64,000 nucleotides of DNA from positions 2,418,001 through 2,482,000 of the forward strand of contig NZ_JAFICD010000001.1 of assembly GCF_017833525.1 (NCBI RefSeq), given 5' to 3'. Shown piece by piece: positions 1-11,662 of the stretch. Each line of letters begins with the position of its first letter. Within the stretch, counting starts at the first letter, position 1. Below the pieces are notes generated by a model. The model searched no databases. It had not been told where the DNA came from and saw only the letters and a program-made list of their open reading frames with translations. A program made the position numbers and the translations under genes. The stretch comes from Duganella sp. 1411. Lineage in GTDB: Bacteria; Pseudomonadota; Gammaproteobacteria; Burkholderiales; Burkholderiaceae_D.

Positions 1-224
1 ATGCGCAGCGCGATCTCCGACAGATGCAGCGCCGCCAGGAAGTGACGGCCAAAGAACATGAAGATCAACAGCAGCACGAAGGCGATCCCGCACTCGCGCA
101 CGACGATGCGCGAACGCCGCGCCACCGGCACCGGATTGAGCACGCTGGCGAACAGCGGCACGTTACCGAAAGGATCGGTCACGAGAACCAGCAAAATAAA
201 GGTCTGGAAGAAGTCCTGGGTCAT
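1..224 (-). CDS. MarC-family integral membrane protein (3' part cut by window edge)
   Basis: About 74 N-terminal residues are present; the gene runs off the left edge. The protein starts MTQDFFQTFILLVLVTDPFG, followed by NVPLF, which is the typical opening of the MarC/YchE (NAAT) multipass inner-membrane family. Two hydrophobic segments are visible, at residues 6-16 and about 46-56. The ATG at 224 is the first start and lies just beyond the terminator of the neighbouring phosphoribosyltransferase gene. Members are often annotated as putative amino-acid or antibiotic-related transporters, but the substrate is not known from sequence. Confidence 0.75.
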   Translation of the reverse strand, partial: MTQDFFQTFILLVLVTDPFGNVPLFASVLNPVPVARRSRIVVRECGIAFVLLLIFMFFGRHFLAALHLSEIALR

Positions 225-241
225 GTGTTTTTTTTATCGAA

Positions 242-270
242 TAAAAAAGGGAGCCGAAGCTCCCTTGGTC
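242..270 (-). terminator. Rho-independent terminator after the phosphoribosyltransferase gene
   Basis: A GGGAGC stem at 249-254 pairs with GCTCCC at 259-264 around a CGAA loop (read on the plus strand). On the minus strand the stem is followed by a run of T (from the A-run at 243-248). It ends the minus-strand purA/phosphoribosyltransferase transcript before the MarC-family gene. Confidence 0.7.
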
Positions 271-277
271 GAACGGC

Positions 278-823
278 TTATTTCGCCGATTCGCCTTTTT
301 TGATCCATGCCGCCAGTTGATGCGGACGCAGACCGTCGTAGTCCTCGAACGGCTGGTGGATCCACGGATTGTGCGGCAGTTCTTCCATCTGGTAGTCCGG
401 CTTGAAGGCCGAGCTGCCCTTGGTCCAGATCACGGCCGACTTCACGTCGGTGACGCCTTCGAAGTTGTCCTTCAAATGCTTCATCACCTTGATCAGGGTG
501 ACGCCGGAATCGGCCAGGTCGTCCACCAGCAGGATCTTGCCGGAGAGCGGGCCCTTGGTCATCGTCATGTACTTGGCGATGTCCAGGTCACCGCGCACGG
601 TGCCCGCTTCCTCGCGGTAGGAGCTGGTCGACAGGATCGCCAGCGGCACGTCGAAGATGCGCGAGAAGACGTCGCCAGGACGCACGCCGCCGCGCGCCAG
701 GCACAGGACCATGTCGAACTTCCAGCCCGATTCATGGACCTTCAGCGCCAGGCGCTCGATCAGGCGGTGGTACTCGTCCCAGGATACCCACAGGTGTTTT
801 TCGTTCGATTGCGGTTCGCTCAT
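278..823 (-). CDS. Phosphoribosyltransferase (hypoxanthine/xanthine-type)
   Basis: A 181-residue type I phosphoribosyltransferase. The PRPP-binding loop is ILLVDDLADSGVTL (about residues 98-111), and a flexible-loop region with SSYREEAG lies upstream. This class transfers the phosphoribosyl group of PRPP onto a purine base (salvage), acting in the cytoplasm. Substrate preference cannot be fixed from sequence; close relatives are annotated as hypoxanthine or xanthine/guanine phosphoribosyltransferases. The ATG at 823 has an AGGAA ribosome site just upstream. It follows purA by 12 bases on the same strand, so purine synthesis and salvage genes appear co-transcribed, ending at the hairpin at 242-270. 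Confidence 0.85.
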   Translation of the reverse strand: MSEPQSNEKHLWVSWDEYHRLIERLALKVHESGWKFDMVLCLARGGVRPGDVFSRIFDVPLAILSTSSYREEAGTVRGDLDIAKYMTMTKGPLSGKILLVDDLADSGVTLIKVMKHLKDNFEGVTDVKSAVIWTKGSSAFKPDYQMEELPHNPWIHQPFEDYDGLRPHQLAAWIKKGESAK

Positions 824-835
824 GATGATTCCTTA

Positions 836-3311
<2,476 letters not shown>

Positions 3312-3563
3312 GGGAAACTGATACGGAAAAATTAAAAAACGAATAATGCGGCGAACGTGGCGCTGCCGGAAAAGCGGCGGGCCGAACCTGATATTTTACG
3401 CGAAATGCCGGGCGGGCGGGAAAAAAATGCCGCCCACAATAACCTGTAGGCCCATTCGTCTACATTACTATCGATACGATATTCGCCCCGCGCGCGCCCT
3501 TCCAAGCCCGCGCCGGCCGGCGCTATCGCCCTTCCACCTGAAGAACGTCACGGAGCCTTTGCA

Positions 3564-4307
3564 ATGAACGACCTCACGATCCCGCCCCTGAAAAACCGCG
3601 CCGGCATGCTCGAATCGGCGCTGCTCAAGCTGTTCACACGCAGCGCGCGGGTGCAGGAGATCGAGGACATCGGCGACGCCTTCCGCATCGTCACGCTGGG
3701 CGGCGAGGCGCTGCGCGGCGCCGGCTGGACGCCCGGGGACAAGATCCAGATCCAGCTGGGCGGCTGGACCCAGCGCACCTACACGCCGATGGGCTGGGAC
3801 GCCGAGGGCGGGCGCACCCGCATCCTGGCCTACCTGCACGCCGGCGGCCCGGGCGCGCAGTGGGCTCGCGCGCTGCGCAAGGGCGACGACTGCGTCGTCT
3901 TCGGCCCGCGCAGGTCGGTGCGGCTGGCGCGGCCGCCATCGGCGGTGATCGTGTTCGGCGACGAGACGTCATTGGGCCTGGCGGCGGCGCTGGCCGATCA
4001 GATGGCCGCGCCCGCCGTGGTGGGTTTGTTCGAAGTCTCGCGGCCCGGCGACACGGCGGCCGCGCTGGAACGGCTGGAAATACAGGGCGCCACGCTGTGC
4101 CCACGGCTGGAAGACGACGGCCATTTCACCGAACTGGAAGCGCGCCTGGCGGCGCTGCTGCGGGCGCACCCGGCGGCCGACATCGTATTGAGCGGCCGCG
4201 CCGGCGCCATCCAGCGCATGGGCAAGCTGCTCAAGCAGGAGAATGTGGCCGCCGGCCGGCGCCAAAGCAAAGCGTATTGGGCGCCCGGCAAGACCGGGCT
4301 CGATTAA
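3564..4307 (+). CDS. Siderophore-interacting FAD/NAD(P)H-binding protein
   Basis: A 247-residue protein of the ViuB/SIP family (FAD-binding 9 plus SIP domain). These cytoplasmic flavoproteins reduce ferric siderophores to release iron. The flavin-binding motif RTYTPMGWD lies at about residues 71-79, and an NAD(P)H-domain region VIVFGDETSLGLAAALA follows. The start at 3564 has GGAG about ten bases upstream. It is the only plus-strand gene in the first 18 kb and sits between hisZ and hflC, suggesting insertion. I saw no transporter or Fur-box consensus next to it, so its siderophore is unknown. It ends into the bidirectional terminator at 4324-4363. Confidence 0.85.
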   Translation: MNDLTIPPLKNRAGMLESALLKLFTRSARVQEIEDIGDAFRIVTLGGEALRGAGWTPGDKIQIQLGGWTQRTYTPMGWDAEGGRTRILAYLHAGGPGAQWARALRKGDDCVVFGPRRSVRLARPPSAVIVFGDETSLGLAAALADQMAAPAVVGLFEVSRPGDTAAALERLEIQGATLCPRLEDDGHFTELEARLAALLRAHPAADIVLSGRAGAIQRMGKLLKQENVAAGRRQSKAYWAPGKTGLD

Positions 4308-4323
4308 TCGCCGACCACCAATG

Positions 4324-4363
4324 AAAAAGGGGCGGATACCTGGCTGGTATCCGCCCCTTTTTT
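4324..4363. terminator. Bidirectional Rho-independent terminator
   Basis: A 12-bp perfect stem (GGGGCGGATACC at 4329-4340, GGTATCCGCCCC at 4346-4357) with a five-base loop is flanked by an A-run at 4324-4328 and a T-run at 4358-4363. It can end both the plus-strand siderophore-interacting gene and the minus-strand hfl operon. Confidence 0.9.
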
Positions 4364-4376
4364 AACCGTCGCCGGC

Positions 4377-5294
4377 TTACTTCTTGGCCGCGGCCGGGGC
4401 CGACGGCGCGCCGCCGGCGCCCGGGCTCTTGAAGTACTTGAAGTAGTCCGAGCTCGAATCCATCACCATCACGTCGCCATGGTTTTTGAACGTGGCGCGG
4501 TAGGCTTCCAGGCTGCGGTAGAACTTGTAGAACTCCGGATTGCGGCCGAACGCTTCGGCGTAGATCGCCGAGGCCTTGGCGTCGCCCTCGCCGCGCATCG
4601 TTTCCGCTTCGCGATAGGCTTCGGCCAGGATCACGGCGCGCTGGCGGTCGGCGTCGGCGCGGATCTTCTCCGATTCGGCCGAACCGGTCGAACGCAGCTC
4701 GTTGGCCACGCGCAGGCGCTCGGCCTTCATGCGGTCGTACACCGAGTTGTTGATCTGCTCGACGTATTCGACCCGCTTGAGGCGCACGTCGATGATCTCG
4801 ACGCCGATCTGCGCGGCTTCCTGAACCACCTTGGTGCGGATCGCCTCCATCACCTTGCCGCGCTTGCCGGAGATGACCTCGCTCACGGTGTGCTTGGTGA
4901 TTTCCTCGTTCAGCGCGGCCTTGACGATGACCGACATGCGGTCGCGCGCGCGCGTCTCGTCGCCGCCGAAGGTGACGTAATACAGCTTGGCCTGGCCTTC
5001 GTTGCGGCCGATGCGCCACTTGACGAAGCTGTCGACCAGGATGTTCATCTTCTCGGCGGTGATGAAGCGCTCGGCGTCGGCCGATTCGATGGTCAGGATG
5101 CGGTTATCCAGATACAGCACGTTCTGGAACGGCGGCGGCAGTTTGAAGTGCAGGCCCGGCTCGCGTATCACTTCCTTGATCTGGCCCAGCGCGAAGACGA
5201 TCGCGTACTTGCGCTGGTCGACGACGAACACCATCGACGACAGCAACAGCAGCACGACGAAAACAGCAATGAGGGAACTAGCTATGCGATTCAT
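4377..5294 (-). CDS. hflC: Protease modulator HflC
   Basis: A 305-residue SPFH/prohibitin-family protein that, with HflK, forms the periplasm-facing cage around the FtsH protease and modulates its access to membrane substrates. An N-terminal membrane anchor (SLIAVFVVLLLLSSMVFVV) is followed by the band-7 domain (DQRKYAIVFALGQIKEV) and a long helical region rich in Arg/Glu. The C-terminus has an Ala/Pro/Gly-rich tail. It overlaps the hflK stop by a few bases, indicating translational coupling, and is the last gene of hfq-hflX-hflK-hflC. Confidence 0.95.
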   Translation of the reverse strand: MNRIASSLIAVFVVLLLLSSMVFVVDQRKYAIVFALGQIKEVIREPGLHFKLPPPFQNVLYLDNRILTIESADAERFITAEKMNILVDSFVKWRIGRNEGQAKLYYVTFGGDETRARDRMSVIVKAALNEEITKHTVSEVISGKRGKVMEAIRTKVVQEAAQIGVEIIDVRLKRVEYVEQINNSVYDRMKAERLRVANELRSTGSAESEKIRADADRQRAVILAEAYREAETMRGEGDAKASAIYAEAFGRNPEFYKFYRSLEAYRATFKNHGDVMVMDSSSDYFKYFKSPGAGGAPSAPAAAKK

Positions 5295-6604
5295 TAACGA
5301 CCCTCCCGGTCACGTCCGGAATCCCGCGAGCGCGCATCGCGCTGGCGGTTTACTTCAACCGATGGCATGACCTCCGACGGCAGCGTTGCCACCGGTGGTG
5401 GCGCCGCCTGCGCCGCGGCCTTGGCGGCGGCGCTCGAGGCGTCGGTGGCCGCGGCCTGGGCGATCAGCTTGTCGAGCGGCAGATACAGCAGATTGCTGCC
5501 GCTCTTGGCGTCGACCATCACCTTGCTGGCGCTCGAATAAATCTGCTGCATCGTTTCCAGATACATGCGGTCGCGCGTGACGCCCGGCGCCTTCTGGTAC
5601 TCGGTCAGCACCTGCTTGAAGCGCGCCGCGTTACCGGTGGCGTTCTCGGTGACCATCGAGCGATAGGCTTCGGCCTCCTGCAGCAGGCGCGAAGCGTAGC
5701 CGCGCGCCTTCGGAATGACGTCGTTGGCGTAGGCCTGGCCCTCGTTCTTCTGGCGCTCCAGATCCTGGCCGGCCTTGACGGCGTCGTCGAAGGCGACCTG
5801 CACCTGCTCCGGCGGCTGCACCGCCTGCAGCGTCACGTTCGAAATCAGCACGCCCGAGGCATAGCGGTCGAGGATCAGCTGCATCAGTTGCTGGGTTTCG
5901 TAGGCGACCTTGTCGCGGCCCTCGTACAGCACGAAGTCCATCTTGTTCTTGCCGACGATTTCGCGGATCGAGGTCTCGGCCACCTGGCGCACGGTGTCCT
6001 CCTCGTCGCGGTTGTTCATCAGCCAGGCCACCGGGTCCTTCAGCTTGAACTGCACGGCGAACTGCATGTCGATGATGTTCTCGTCGTCGGTCAGCATCAG
6101 CGATTCGCGCGACTGCTTGTTCTTGACGTTGCCGCGGTAGCCGATTTCGACCATCCGCATCTGCGATACCTTGACCGTCTCGTCGCTCTGGAACGGATAC
6201 GGCCAGCGCCAGTTGAAGCCGGAGCCGGTGGTGTGACTGACCTTGCCGAAGGTGTAGACGATGCCGGTCTGGCCTTCCTGGACGATGAACGAGCCGCTGG
6301 CGAGCCAGATCAGCACCGCCACCGCGCCGACGGCGACGCCGGTGGCGCGCATGCCGGCCAGGTCGGGACGCGGCCCGCCAGGGGTGCCGCCGTTGCCGGG
6401 GCCCTCGGGGCGGTTCTTCTGGCCGAAGAAGCTGTTCAGGCGCTGATTGAAATCGCGCCACAGCTGCTCCATGTCGGGAGGTCCTTCACCAGGCTTTTTG
6501 CCTTCGTTCGCTTGCGGCTCGCCGTCCTTCTTGTCCGAGCCCCAGCGGGGATCGTTCAGCGACGGCTTGAGGCCGAGACGTTTCATAATTGAGGAGACAC
6601 GCAT
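5294..6604 (-). CDS. hflK: FtsH protease activity modulator HflK
   Basis: A 436-residue SPFH protein, partner of HflC in the FtsH-associated complex. It has a Gly/Pro/Asn-rich cytoplasmic N-terminus (residues 1-85, with GPGNGGTPGGPRPD), one transmembrane segment (GVAVGAVAVLIWLASGSFIV), a band-7 domain starting at QEGQTGIVYTFGKV, and an Ala-rich then Arg/Asp-rich C-terminus. The ATG at 6604 overlaps the hflX stop as TGATG. A second ATG at 6586 (MKRLGL) is possible. Order and spacing match the conserved hfl operon. Confidence 0.95.
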   Translation of the reverse strand: MRVSSIMKRLGLKPSLNDPRWGSDKKDGEPQANEGKKPGEGPPDMEQLWRDFNQRLNSFFGQKNRPEGPGNGGTPGGPRPDLAGMRATGVAVGAVAVLIWLASGSFIVQEGQTGIVYTFGKVSHTTGSGFNWRWPYPFQSDETVKVSQMRMVEIGYRGNVKNKQSRESLMLTDDENIIDMQFAVQFKLKDPVAWLMNNRDEEDTVRQVAETSIREIVGKNKMDFVLYEGRDKVAYETQQLMQLILDRYASGVLISNVTLQAVQPPEQVQVAFDDAVKAGQDLERQKNEGQAYANDVIPKARGYASRLLQEAEAYRSMVTENATGNAARFKQVLTEYQKAPGVTRDRMYLETMQQIYSSASKVMVDAKSGSNLLYLPLDKLIAQAAATDASSAAAKAAAQAAPPPVATLPSEVMPSVEVNRQRDARSRDSGRDREGR

Positions 6605-7824
6605 CAGTGTGATCCAACGTGATTAGGGGTGGGACTACTATCTGCTTCAGAGTCGGATGTGGAGTCGGCGTCGGCCGCCTCCGCGTCATGGTCTTGATCG
6701 GCGTCGTCGATTTCTTCTTCGTCTACCGGCCAGGCCTCATTGAGCCTGGCGCCCGGCGCCGCCTTGGCCCATTCGACGATGGCGTCGCGCATAAGATCGA
6801 CGCCTTGGCCGGTGCGGGCGCTGAGGAAAACGCGGGAAATTTTAGCATATTCATCCCTTTCCACGGACGGCTCCAGGCCGGCCGCGTCGATCTTGTTCCA
6901 CACCAGGATCTGCGGAATATGATCGGCGCCGATCTCCTTGAGCACCAGGTTGACCTGCTCGATCTGCTCCATGCGCACCGGCGACGAGGCGTCGACGACG
7001 TGCAGCAGCAAATCGGCATGGATGGTCTCCTCCAGCGTGGCGCGGAACGCCGCCACCAGCTGGTGCGGCAGCTCGCGCACGAAACCGACCGTGTCCGAGA
7101 CCACCACGTTGCCCACCTCCTGGCCCATGTAGACGCGGCGCGAGGTCGTGTCCAGGGTGGCGAACAACTGGTCGGCGACGTAGACGCCGGCCTTGGTGAG
7201 CGCGTTGAACAGGGTCGATTTGCCGGCGTTGGTATAGCCGACCAGCGACACCGAGAACGTCTGGCTGCGACCGCGCGAGCGGCGCTGCGTCTCGTGCTGC
7301 TTGCGCAGCTTGCCCAGGCGCGCGCGCAGGGCCTTGACCCGCTCGCCGATCAGACGGCGGTCGGTTTCAAGCTGCGTCTCGCCCGGACCGCGCAGGCCGA
7401 TACCGCCCTTTTGCCGTTCCAGGTGGGTCCAGCCGCGGATCAGGCGCGTGGCCAGATGCTGCAGCTGCGCCAGTTCCACCTGCAGCTTGCCCTCGTGGGA
7501 GGCGGCGCGCTGGGCGAAAATGTCGAGGATCAGGCTGGTGCGGTCGAGCACACGGATGTTGAGGCGCTTTTCCAGGTTGCGTTGCTGGGCCGGCGACAGC
7601 GCGTGGTTGAAGATGACGATCTCGACGCCATGGTCGAGCACGGCCAGACCGATCTCGTCGGCCTTGCCGCTGCCGACGAAATACGCCGCGTCCGGGGATG
7701 AACGCTTTGCCGTGATCGTCGTGACAGGCTCCGCGCCTGCTGAACGGGCCAGCAGTTGCAGTTCCTCGACGCTGGCGGCAAAGTCGCCCTGACCGAAATC
7801 GATACCGACTAGAGCTGCGCGCAT
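6604..7824 (-). CDS. hflX: GTPase HflX (ribosome-rescue/splitting factor)
   Basis: A 406-residue HflX-family GTPase that binds the 50S subunit and splits stalled ribosomes, notably under heat stress. It has an N-terminal HflX domain (FVGSGKADEIG), a glycine-rich/coiled linker (RGPGETQLETDRRLI) and a G domain with G1 GYTNAGKSTLFN, G3 DTVGFVRELP and G4 NKID. An acidic Asp/Glu-rich tail of about 35 residues closes the protein. I chose the ATG at 7824 (MRAALVGIDFG) over a TTG at 7839. It lies downstream of hfq. Confidence 0.94.
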   Translation of the reverse strand: MRAALVGIDFGQGDFAASVEELQLLARSAGAEPVTTITAKRSSPDAAYFVGSGKADEIGLAVLDHGVEIVIFNHALSPAQQRNLEKRLNIRVLDRTSLILDIFAQRAASHEGKLQVELAQLQHLATRLIRGWTHLERQKGGIGLRGPGETQLETDRRLIGERVKALRARLGKLRKQHETQRRSRGRSQTFSVSLVGYTNAGKSTLFNALTKAGVYVADQLFATLDTTSRRVYMGQEVGNVVVSDTVGFVRELPHQLVAAFRATLEETIHADLLLHVVDASSPVRMEQIEQVNLVLKEIGADHIPQILVWNKIDAAGLEPSVERDEYAKISRVFLSARTGQGVDLMRDAIVEWAKAAPGARLNEAWPVDEEEIDDADQDHDAEAADADSTSDSEADSSPTPNHVGSH

Positions 7825-7866
7825 AAGACGGTCAGGCAAGTTGGGAAGAAGCCGAGATGCAAGCGC

Positions 7867-8103
7867 TTATTCCGCTTCGGATTCAATGTTGAGGTTGACG
7901 GCGCGTGCCGGCACTACCGTGGAGATGGCGTGCTTGTAGACCATCTGGGTTACGGTGTTGCGCAGCAGTACGACGTACTGGTCGAACGATTCGATATGGC
8001 CCTGCAGCTTGATGCCGTTGACCAGGTAAATCGAGACGGGTACATGCTCTTTGCGCAAGGCATTGAGGAATGGGTCTTGTAACAGTTGCCCTTTGTTGCT
8101 CAT
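7867..8103 (-). CDS. hfq: RNA chaperone Hfq
   Basis: A 78-residue Hfq, the hexameric Sm-like RNA chaperone that pairs small RNAs with mRNAs. The Sm1 motif ([20 protein letters not shown]) and the Sm2-type motif [12 protein letters not shown] are intact, and the start [14 protein letters not shown] is canonical. The C-terminal tail is short. GGAG precedes the ATG at 8103. It is the first gene of the hfq-hflX-hflK-hflC operon, with a sigma70-like promoter candidate at 8238-8266. Confidence 0.97.
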   Translation of the reverse strand: MSNKGQLLQDPFLNALRKEHVPVSIYLVNGIKLQGHIESFDQYVVLLRNTVTQMVYKHAISTVVPARAVNLNIESEAE

Positions 8104-8237
8104 AACAGCTCCATTTTATGTTGTTGTGTTGGAATTGGAGGCGAAACGCTTAATTTCAAGTGCGATTTCAAGTACGTGGCCCAGCGAAAGTCAAATGATT
8201 TTCGCTGAAACACCGCTCGCCACGCCGGGAATGGTGC

Positions 8238-8266
8238 TTCTAAGCCACTGTAACCTGTTTTGACAA
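8238..8266 (-). promoter_or_regulatory. Candidate sigma70 promoter of the hfq-hflXKC operon
   Basis: Read on the minus strand, TTGTCA (8266-8261) and TTAGAA (8243-8238) are separated by 17 bases, about 135 bases upstream of the hfq start. The -35 box matches 5 of 6 consensus bases. The position fits the operon head. There is no experimental support. Confidence 0.45.
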
Positions 8267-8347
8267 TTTTTGCAGGGGAGTCCCGTACAAAAGAGCCAAA
8301 ATTCTCTTATTTTTTTCTTATTCAACCCGCACGGCAAAGCCTGGACC

Positions 8348-8377
8348 GGGGTCGTACCCCGTACGGGGTACGACCCC
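8348..8377. repeat. Perfect 30-bp palindrome, copy 1 of an intergenic repeat
   Basis: GGGGTCGTACCCC (8348-8360) is followed by GTAC and then the exact reverse complement (8365-8377), making a perfect palindrome. Short flanking arms AAAGC (8336-8340) and GCTTT (8379-8383) extend the hairpin. It lies 19 bases 3' of the der stop on the minus strand. The same 13-base arms recur at 34212-34239, also just 3' of a minus-strand gene. There is no T-run immediately after it, so a plain intrinsic terminator is not the best description; a REP-like element or a Rho-blocking 3'-end hairpin is possible. Confidence 0.75.
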
Positions 8378-8395
8378 TGCTTTGGCTTGGGGTTA

Positions 8396-9742
8396 TTACT
8401 TCGGCGCCGTCTTGGAGAACGGGTTTTTACCGGTGCGCAGCTCGATGCGCAAAGGCGTGCCCACCAGCTGGAACGTGTCGCGGAAATGTTTTTCCAGATA
8501 ACGCTTGTAAGGCTCGCCGACGGCGTCCAGAGCGTTGCCGTGGATAACGATCACCGGTGGATTCATGCCGCCCTGGTGCGCGTAGCGCAGCTTCGGACGG
8601 ATCGAACCCTTGCGGCGCGGCTCCTGCTTTTCCACCGCCTCGATCAGGGCCCGCGTCAGCTTCGGCGTCGACAGGTTGGCCGTGGCGGCGGCGTAGGCCG
8701 CGTCGACCGATTTCATCAACGGGCCGATGCCCTGCGATTTCAAGGCCGAGATGAAGTGCATCTTGGCGAACGACAGGAAGTCGAGCTTGCGGTCGATATC
8801 GATCTTGATCTCGTCGCGCTCGTCGGTGCGCAGGCCGTCCCACTTGTTGACGGCGATCACCAGCGCGCGGCCCGTCTCCAGCACGAAGCCGGCGATGTGG
8901 GCGTCCTGCTCGGAGATGTCCTGCTGGGCGTCGAGCATCAGCACGACCACGTTGGCCTCGGAGATCGACTGCAGCGTTTTGACGACCGAGAACTTCTCGA
9001 TCGCCTCGAACACCTTGCCGCGGCGGCGGATGCCGGCCGTGTCGATCAAGGTGTACTGCTTGCCTTCGCGCTCGAACGGGATCTCGATCGAGTCGCGCGT
9101 GGTGCCTGGCATGTCGAAAGCGATGACGCGCTCCTCGCCCACCAGGGTGTTGATCAGGGTCGACTTGCCGACGTTGGGACGGCCCACCAGCGCGATCTTG
9201 ATGCCGTGGTCGGCCTTGTCGAGCTCCTCCGGGTCTTCCGGACGCTGGGCGAAGGCCAGGTTCAGCGCCTCCTCCACCAGGTCGGCGACGCCGTCGCCGT
9301 GGGCCGACGAGATCGAGTACGGCTCGCCCAGTCCCAGCTCGTAGAAGTCGGCGACGACGGCGGTGTAGCGCATGCCCTCGGACTTGTTCACCACCAGCAT
9401 GACCGGACGGCCGCTTTTACGCAGGAAGTCGGTGATGGTTTTGTCATGCGGCGTCAGGCCCTGGCGGCCGTCGACCAGGAAGACGACGATGTCGGCTTCG
9501 GCCACGGCCTGCTTGGTCTGCTTGGCCATCTGGTGCATGATGCCTTCCTTGGCGACCGGCTCGAAGCCGCCCGTGTCGATGACGAGGAAGGGACGTTCGC
9601 CGACACGGCCCTCGCCATAGTGACGATCGCGCGTCAACCCAGGCAAGTCCGCCACCAGCGCATCGCGCGAGCGGGTCAGACGATTAAACAAGGTCGATTT
9701 CCCTACATTGGGTCGACCCACTAGTGCGATTACCGGCTTCAT
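8396..9742 (-). CDS. der: Ribosome biogenesis GTPase Der (EngA)
   Basis: A 448-residue GTPase with two tandem G domains, needed for maturation of the 50S subunit. The first P-loop [12 protein letters not shown] is at about residues 8-19 and the second [13 protein letters not shown] at about 187-199. Each is followed by its DTGGF or DTAGI G3 motif and an NK(S/W)-type G4 motif. A C-terminal KH-like domain ends with a Lys-rich tail. It is at the end of the ispG-hisS-yfgM-bamB-der run, starting four bases after the bamB stop. Confidence 0.97.
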   Translation of the reverse strand: MKPVIALVGRPNVGKSTLFNRLTRSRDALVADLPGLTRDRHYGEGRVGERPFLVIDTGGFEPVAKEGIMHQMAKQTKQAVAEADIVVFLVDGRQGLTPHDKTITDFLRKSGRPVMLVVNKSEGMRYTAVVADFYELGLGEPYSISSAHGDGVADLVEEALNLAFAQRPEDPEELDKADHGIKIALVGRPNVGKSTLINTLVGEERVIAFDMPGTTRDSIEIPFEREGKQYTLIDTAGIRRRGKVFEAIEKFSVVKTLQSISEANVVVLMLDAQQDISEQDAHIAGFVLETGRALVIAVNKWDGLRTDERDEIKIDIDRKLDFLSFAKMHFISALKSQGIGPLMKSVDAAYAAATANLSTPKLTRALIEAVEKQEPRRKGSIRPKLRYAHQGGMNPPVIVIHGNALDAVGEPYKRYLEKHFRDTFQLVGTPLRIELRTGKNPFSKTAPK

Positions 9743-9746
9743 TGTA

Positions 9747-10883
9747 TTACTCGACCGCGAGAGCGGTCACTGTCCCTGATTGGGTTTGAAAAATCAAATT
9801 CGAGCCGGCGATGACGGGGTCCGATTGGATCGGGCTTCCGTCGGTCGCGGCACGACCTATGTACGAACCATCTTCCCGCGACAGGAAGTGGACGTAACCC
9901 TGGTAGTCGCCGACGGCCACAGCGCGGCCGAACGACACGGGGGTCGACAGGCGGCGATACGACATCTTGTCGTTCTTCCAGGCGTTGCTGCCGCTTTCGC
10001 GGCTATAGGCTGCAACTTCGCCTTTGTCGTCGGAGACGAACACAAAACGCTGGTCCACCGCCACGCCCACGTCGGACGATGTCGGCTTGCTCCAGTGCGG
10101 GGCGCCGGTGGTGGCGTCGAAACAGGCCACGCGGCCCTGGTACGACACGGCGCAAACATCTTTTTCGAAGATCACCGGCGTGCCGGCGATGTCGGTCACC
10201 CGTTCCAGCTCGGTGGCGCCGCGCGGCTCGCCGACCACCAGTTCGAAGCGCTGCAGGCCGCCGGCCAGCGCCAGCACCAGCAGCTTGCCGCCCGGCTGGG
10301 CGACATATACATTGGGGCCGTTGATCACCATGCCCGGCGCGTTGCGCAGGGTCAGGGCCGGCGTGGTGCGCGCCACGCTCCAGCGTTTGACGCCGGTCTT
10401 GGCGTCGTACGCGGTGATCAGGTTGTCGACGCTGCGCACCACCACCACGCCGCCGCCCACCACCGGCGACGACAGCACTTCGCTGCTGGCCTGGCCCTTC
10501 CACAGTTCCTTGCCGTTGGCGTCGTAGGCCAGGATCACGCCCTTCTTGCCGCCGACGACCACCACTTCGCCGTCGGTGCCCACGCCGGCGGTCAGGTCGA
10601 CGCCGGTCTTGACGCGCCAGGCTTCCTTGCCGCTGGCCGCGTTCAGGCGCGCCAGCACGCCGTCGCCGTCGGCCACGTAGACGCTCTCGCCGGAGATCGC
10701 CGGCGTGAAGACGGCGGTGCCGGCCTTGTTCATCGAGTACTTCCACACGGTCTTGGGCACCATGCCGCCCTTGAGCTCCACCAGCGGCGCCGGCTGGTTC
10801 TTGGTGTCTTTCGAGCCAAACAAGGAACAACCGGCCAACATCGCGAACACACTTGCAGCAATAACTTTTTCGGTAATACGCAT
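9747..10883 (-). CDS. bamB: Outer membrane protein assembly factor BamB
   Basis: A 378-residue lipoprotein, the beta-propeller subunit of the BAM machine that inserts outer-membrane beta-barrels. The signal peptide ends in a lipobox (MLAGC, Cys about 19), followed by repeated PQQ-like strands such as [32 protein letters not shown] and [12 protein letters not shown], as expected for an eight-bladed propeller. It lies between yfgM and der, its conserved neighbours in beta- and gammaproteobacteria. Confidence 0.95.
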   Translation of the reverse strand: MRITEKVIAASVFAMLAGCSLFGSKDTKNQPAPLVELKGGMVPKTVWKYSMNKAGTAVFTPAISGESVYVADGDGVLARLNAASGKEAWRVKTGVDLTAGVGTDGEVVVVGGKKGVILAYDANGKELWKGQASSEVLSSPVVGGGVVVVRSVDNLITAYDAKTGVKRWSVARTTPALTLRNAPGMVINGPNVYVAQPGGKLLVLALAGGLQRFELVVGEPRGATELERVTDIAGTPVIFEKDVCAVSYQGRVACFDATTGAPHWSKPTSSDVGVAVDQRFVFVSDDKGEVAAYSRESGSNAWKNDKMSYRRLSTPVSFGRAVAVGDYQGYVHFLSREDGSYIGRAATDGSPIQSDPVIAGSNLIFQTQSGTVTALAVE

Positions 10884-10944
10884 TTTTTAACCTTGATCTG
10901 GGGAGCTAAGCGGGCGCCGTGGCGCCCTTGCGGCGTGACGTTAT

Positions 10945-11613
10945 TCAGGCGGCGCTTTTGGCGTCCTTGGCGGCATCGGCCGGCACGGAGCCGCCCATCG
11001 CCTCGAACTTCAGCTGGATCAGCTGGCGGCCTGGATTCTTCTTGTCGGTCGCGTCAAGCGCGGCCTGGTAGGCGGCGCGCGCTTCGGCGATCTTTTTTTG
11101 CGCGGCCAGGATGTCGCCCTTGCGGTCGGCGACGGCGCCGGCGAACTGCGGCGCCACCTCGCCCGACAACGCCTTGAGCGCCTCGTCGTAGGCTTTTTCG
11201 TCGAGCAGGATGCCGGCCAGGCGGATCTTGGCCAGCGCCTTGAACTCGTCGGCGCCATGCTCGATCGCCCACTGCAGCTGCGCCTTGGCCGACTTGACGT
11301 CGTTGGCGTCGAAGCTGCTCTTGGCGGCCACCAGCGCGGCCATCGGCGCGTAGCTGGTGCCGCCGAATTTCGATTCCATGTCGCCGGCGGCGCGCAGCAC
11401 CTTGGCGTTGTCCTTGGCCTGCACCGCCGTTTGCAGTTCCTCGTACAGCGCCGAGGCCTGGGCCGATTCGCTGCGCTGGTGGTAGTTCCAGTAAGACCAG
11501 CCGGAATACGCGGCCAGGCCGGCGATCAGCACCCACGAGGTCAGGTTGCCGTATTTTTCCCACCAGGCTTTGAGGGTAGCGAGTTGTTCTTGTTCTTCGA
11601 GATCGTATGCCAT
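10945..11613 (-). CDS. YfgM-family tetratricopeptide membrane protein
   Basis: A 222-residue protein with a short cytoplasmic N-terminus (MAYDLEEQEQLATLKAWWEK), one transmembrane helix (SWVLIAGLAAYSGWSYW) and a periplasmic Ala-rich TPR-like domain. This is the YfgM/TPR-21 architecture. In E. coli YfgM works with the SecYEG translocon and periplasmic chaperones; here that role is by homology only. It sits between hisS and bamB as in many proteobacteria. The C-terminus ends in a low-complexity Ala/Lys/Asp stretch. Confidence 0.88.
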   Translation of the reverse strand: MAYDLEEQEQLATLKAWWEKYGNLTSWVLIAGLAAYSGWSYWNYHQRSESAQASALYEELQTAVQAKDNAKVLRAAGDMESKFGGTSYAPMAALVAAKSSFDANDVKSAKAQLQWAIEHGADEFKALAKIRLAGILLDEKAYDEALKALSGEVAPQFAGAVADRKGDILAAQKKIAEARAAYQAALDATDKKNPGRQLIQLKFEAMGGSVPADAAKDAKSAA

Positions 11614-11662
11614 GTCAGTTCGTCTGCTAGAAGGTTAAAAGTGAAAGCGGTTTAAAAACGGC

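Noticed and set aside
3312..3563. Possible Fur box before the siderophore-interacting gene
   Set aside because: The AT-rich segment near 3460-3485 does not match the GATAATGATAATCATTATC consensus well enough to call.
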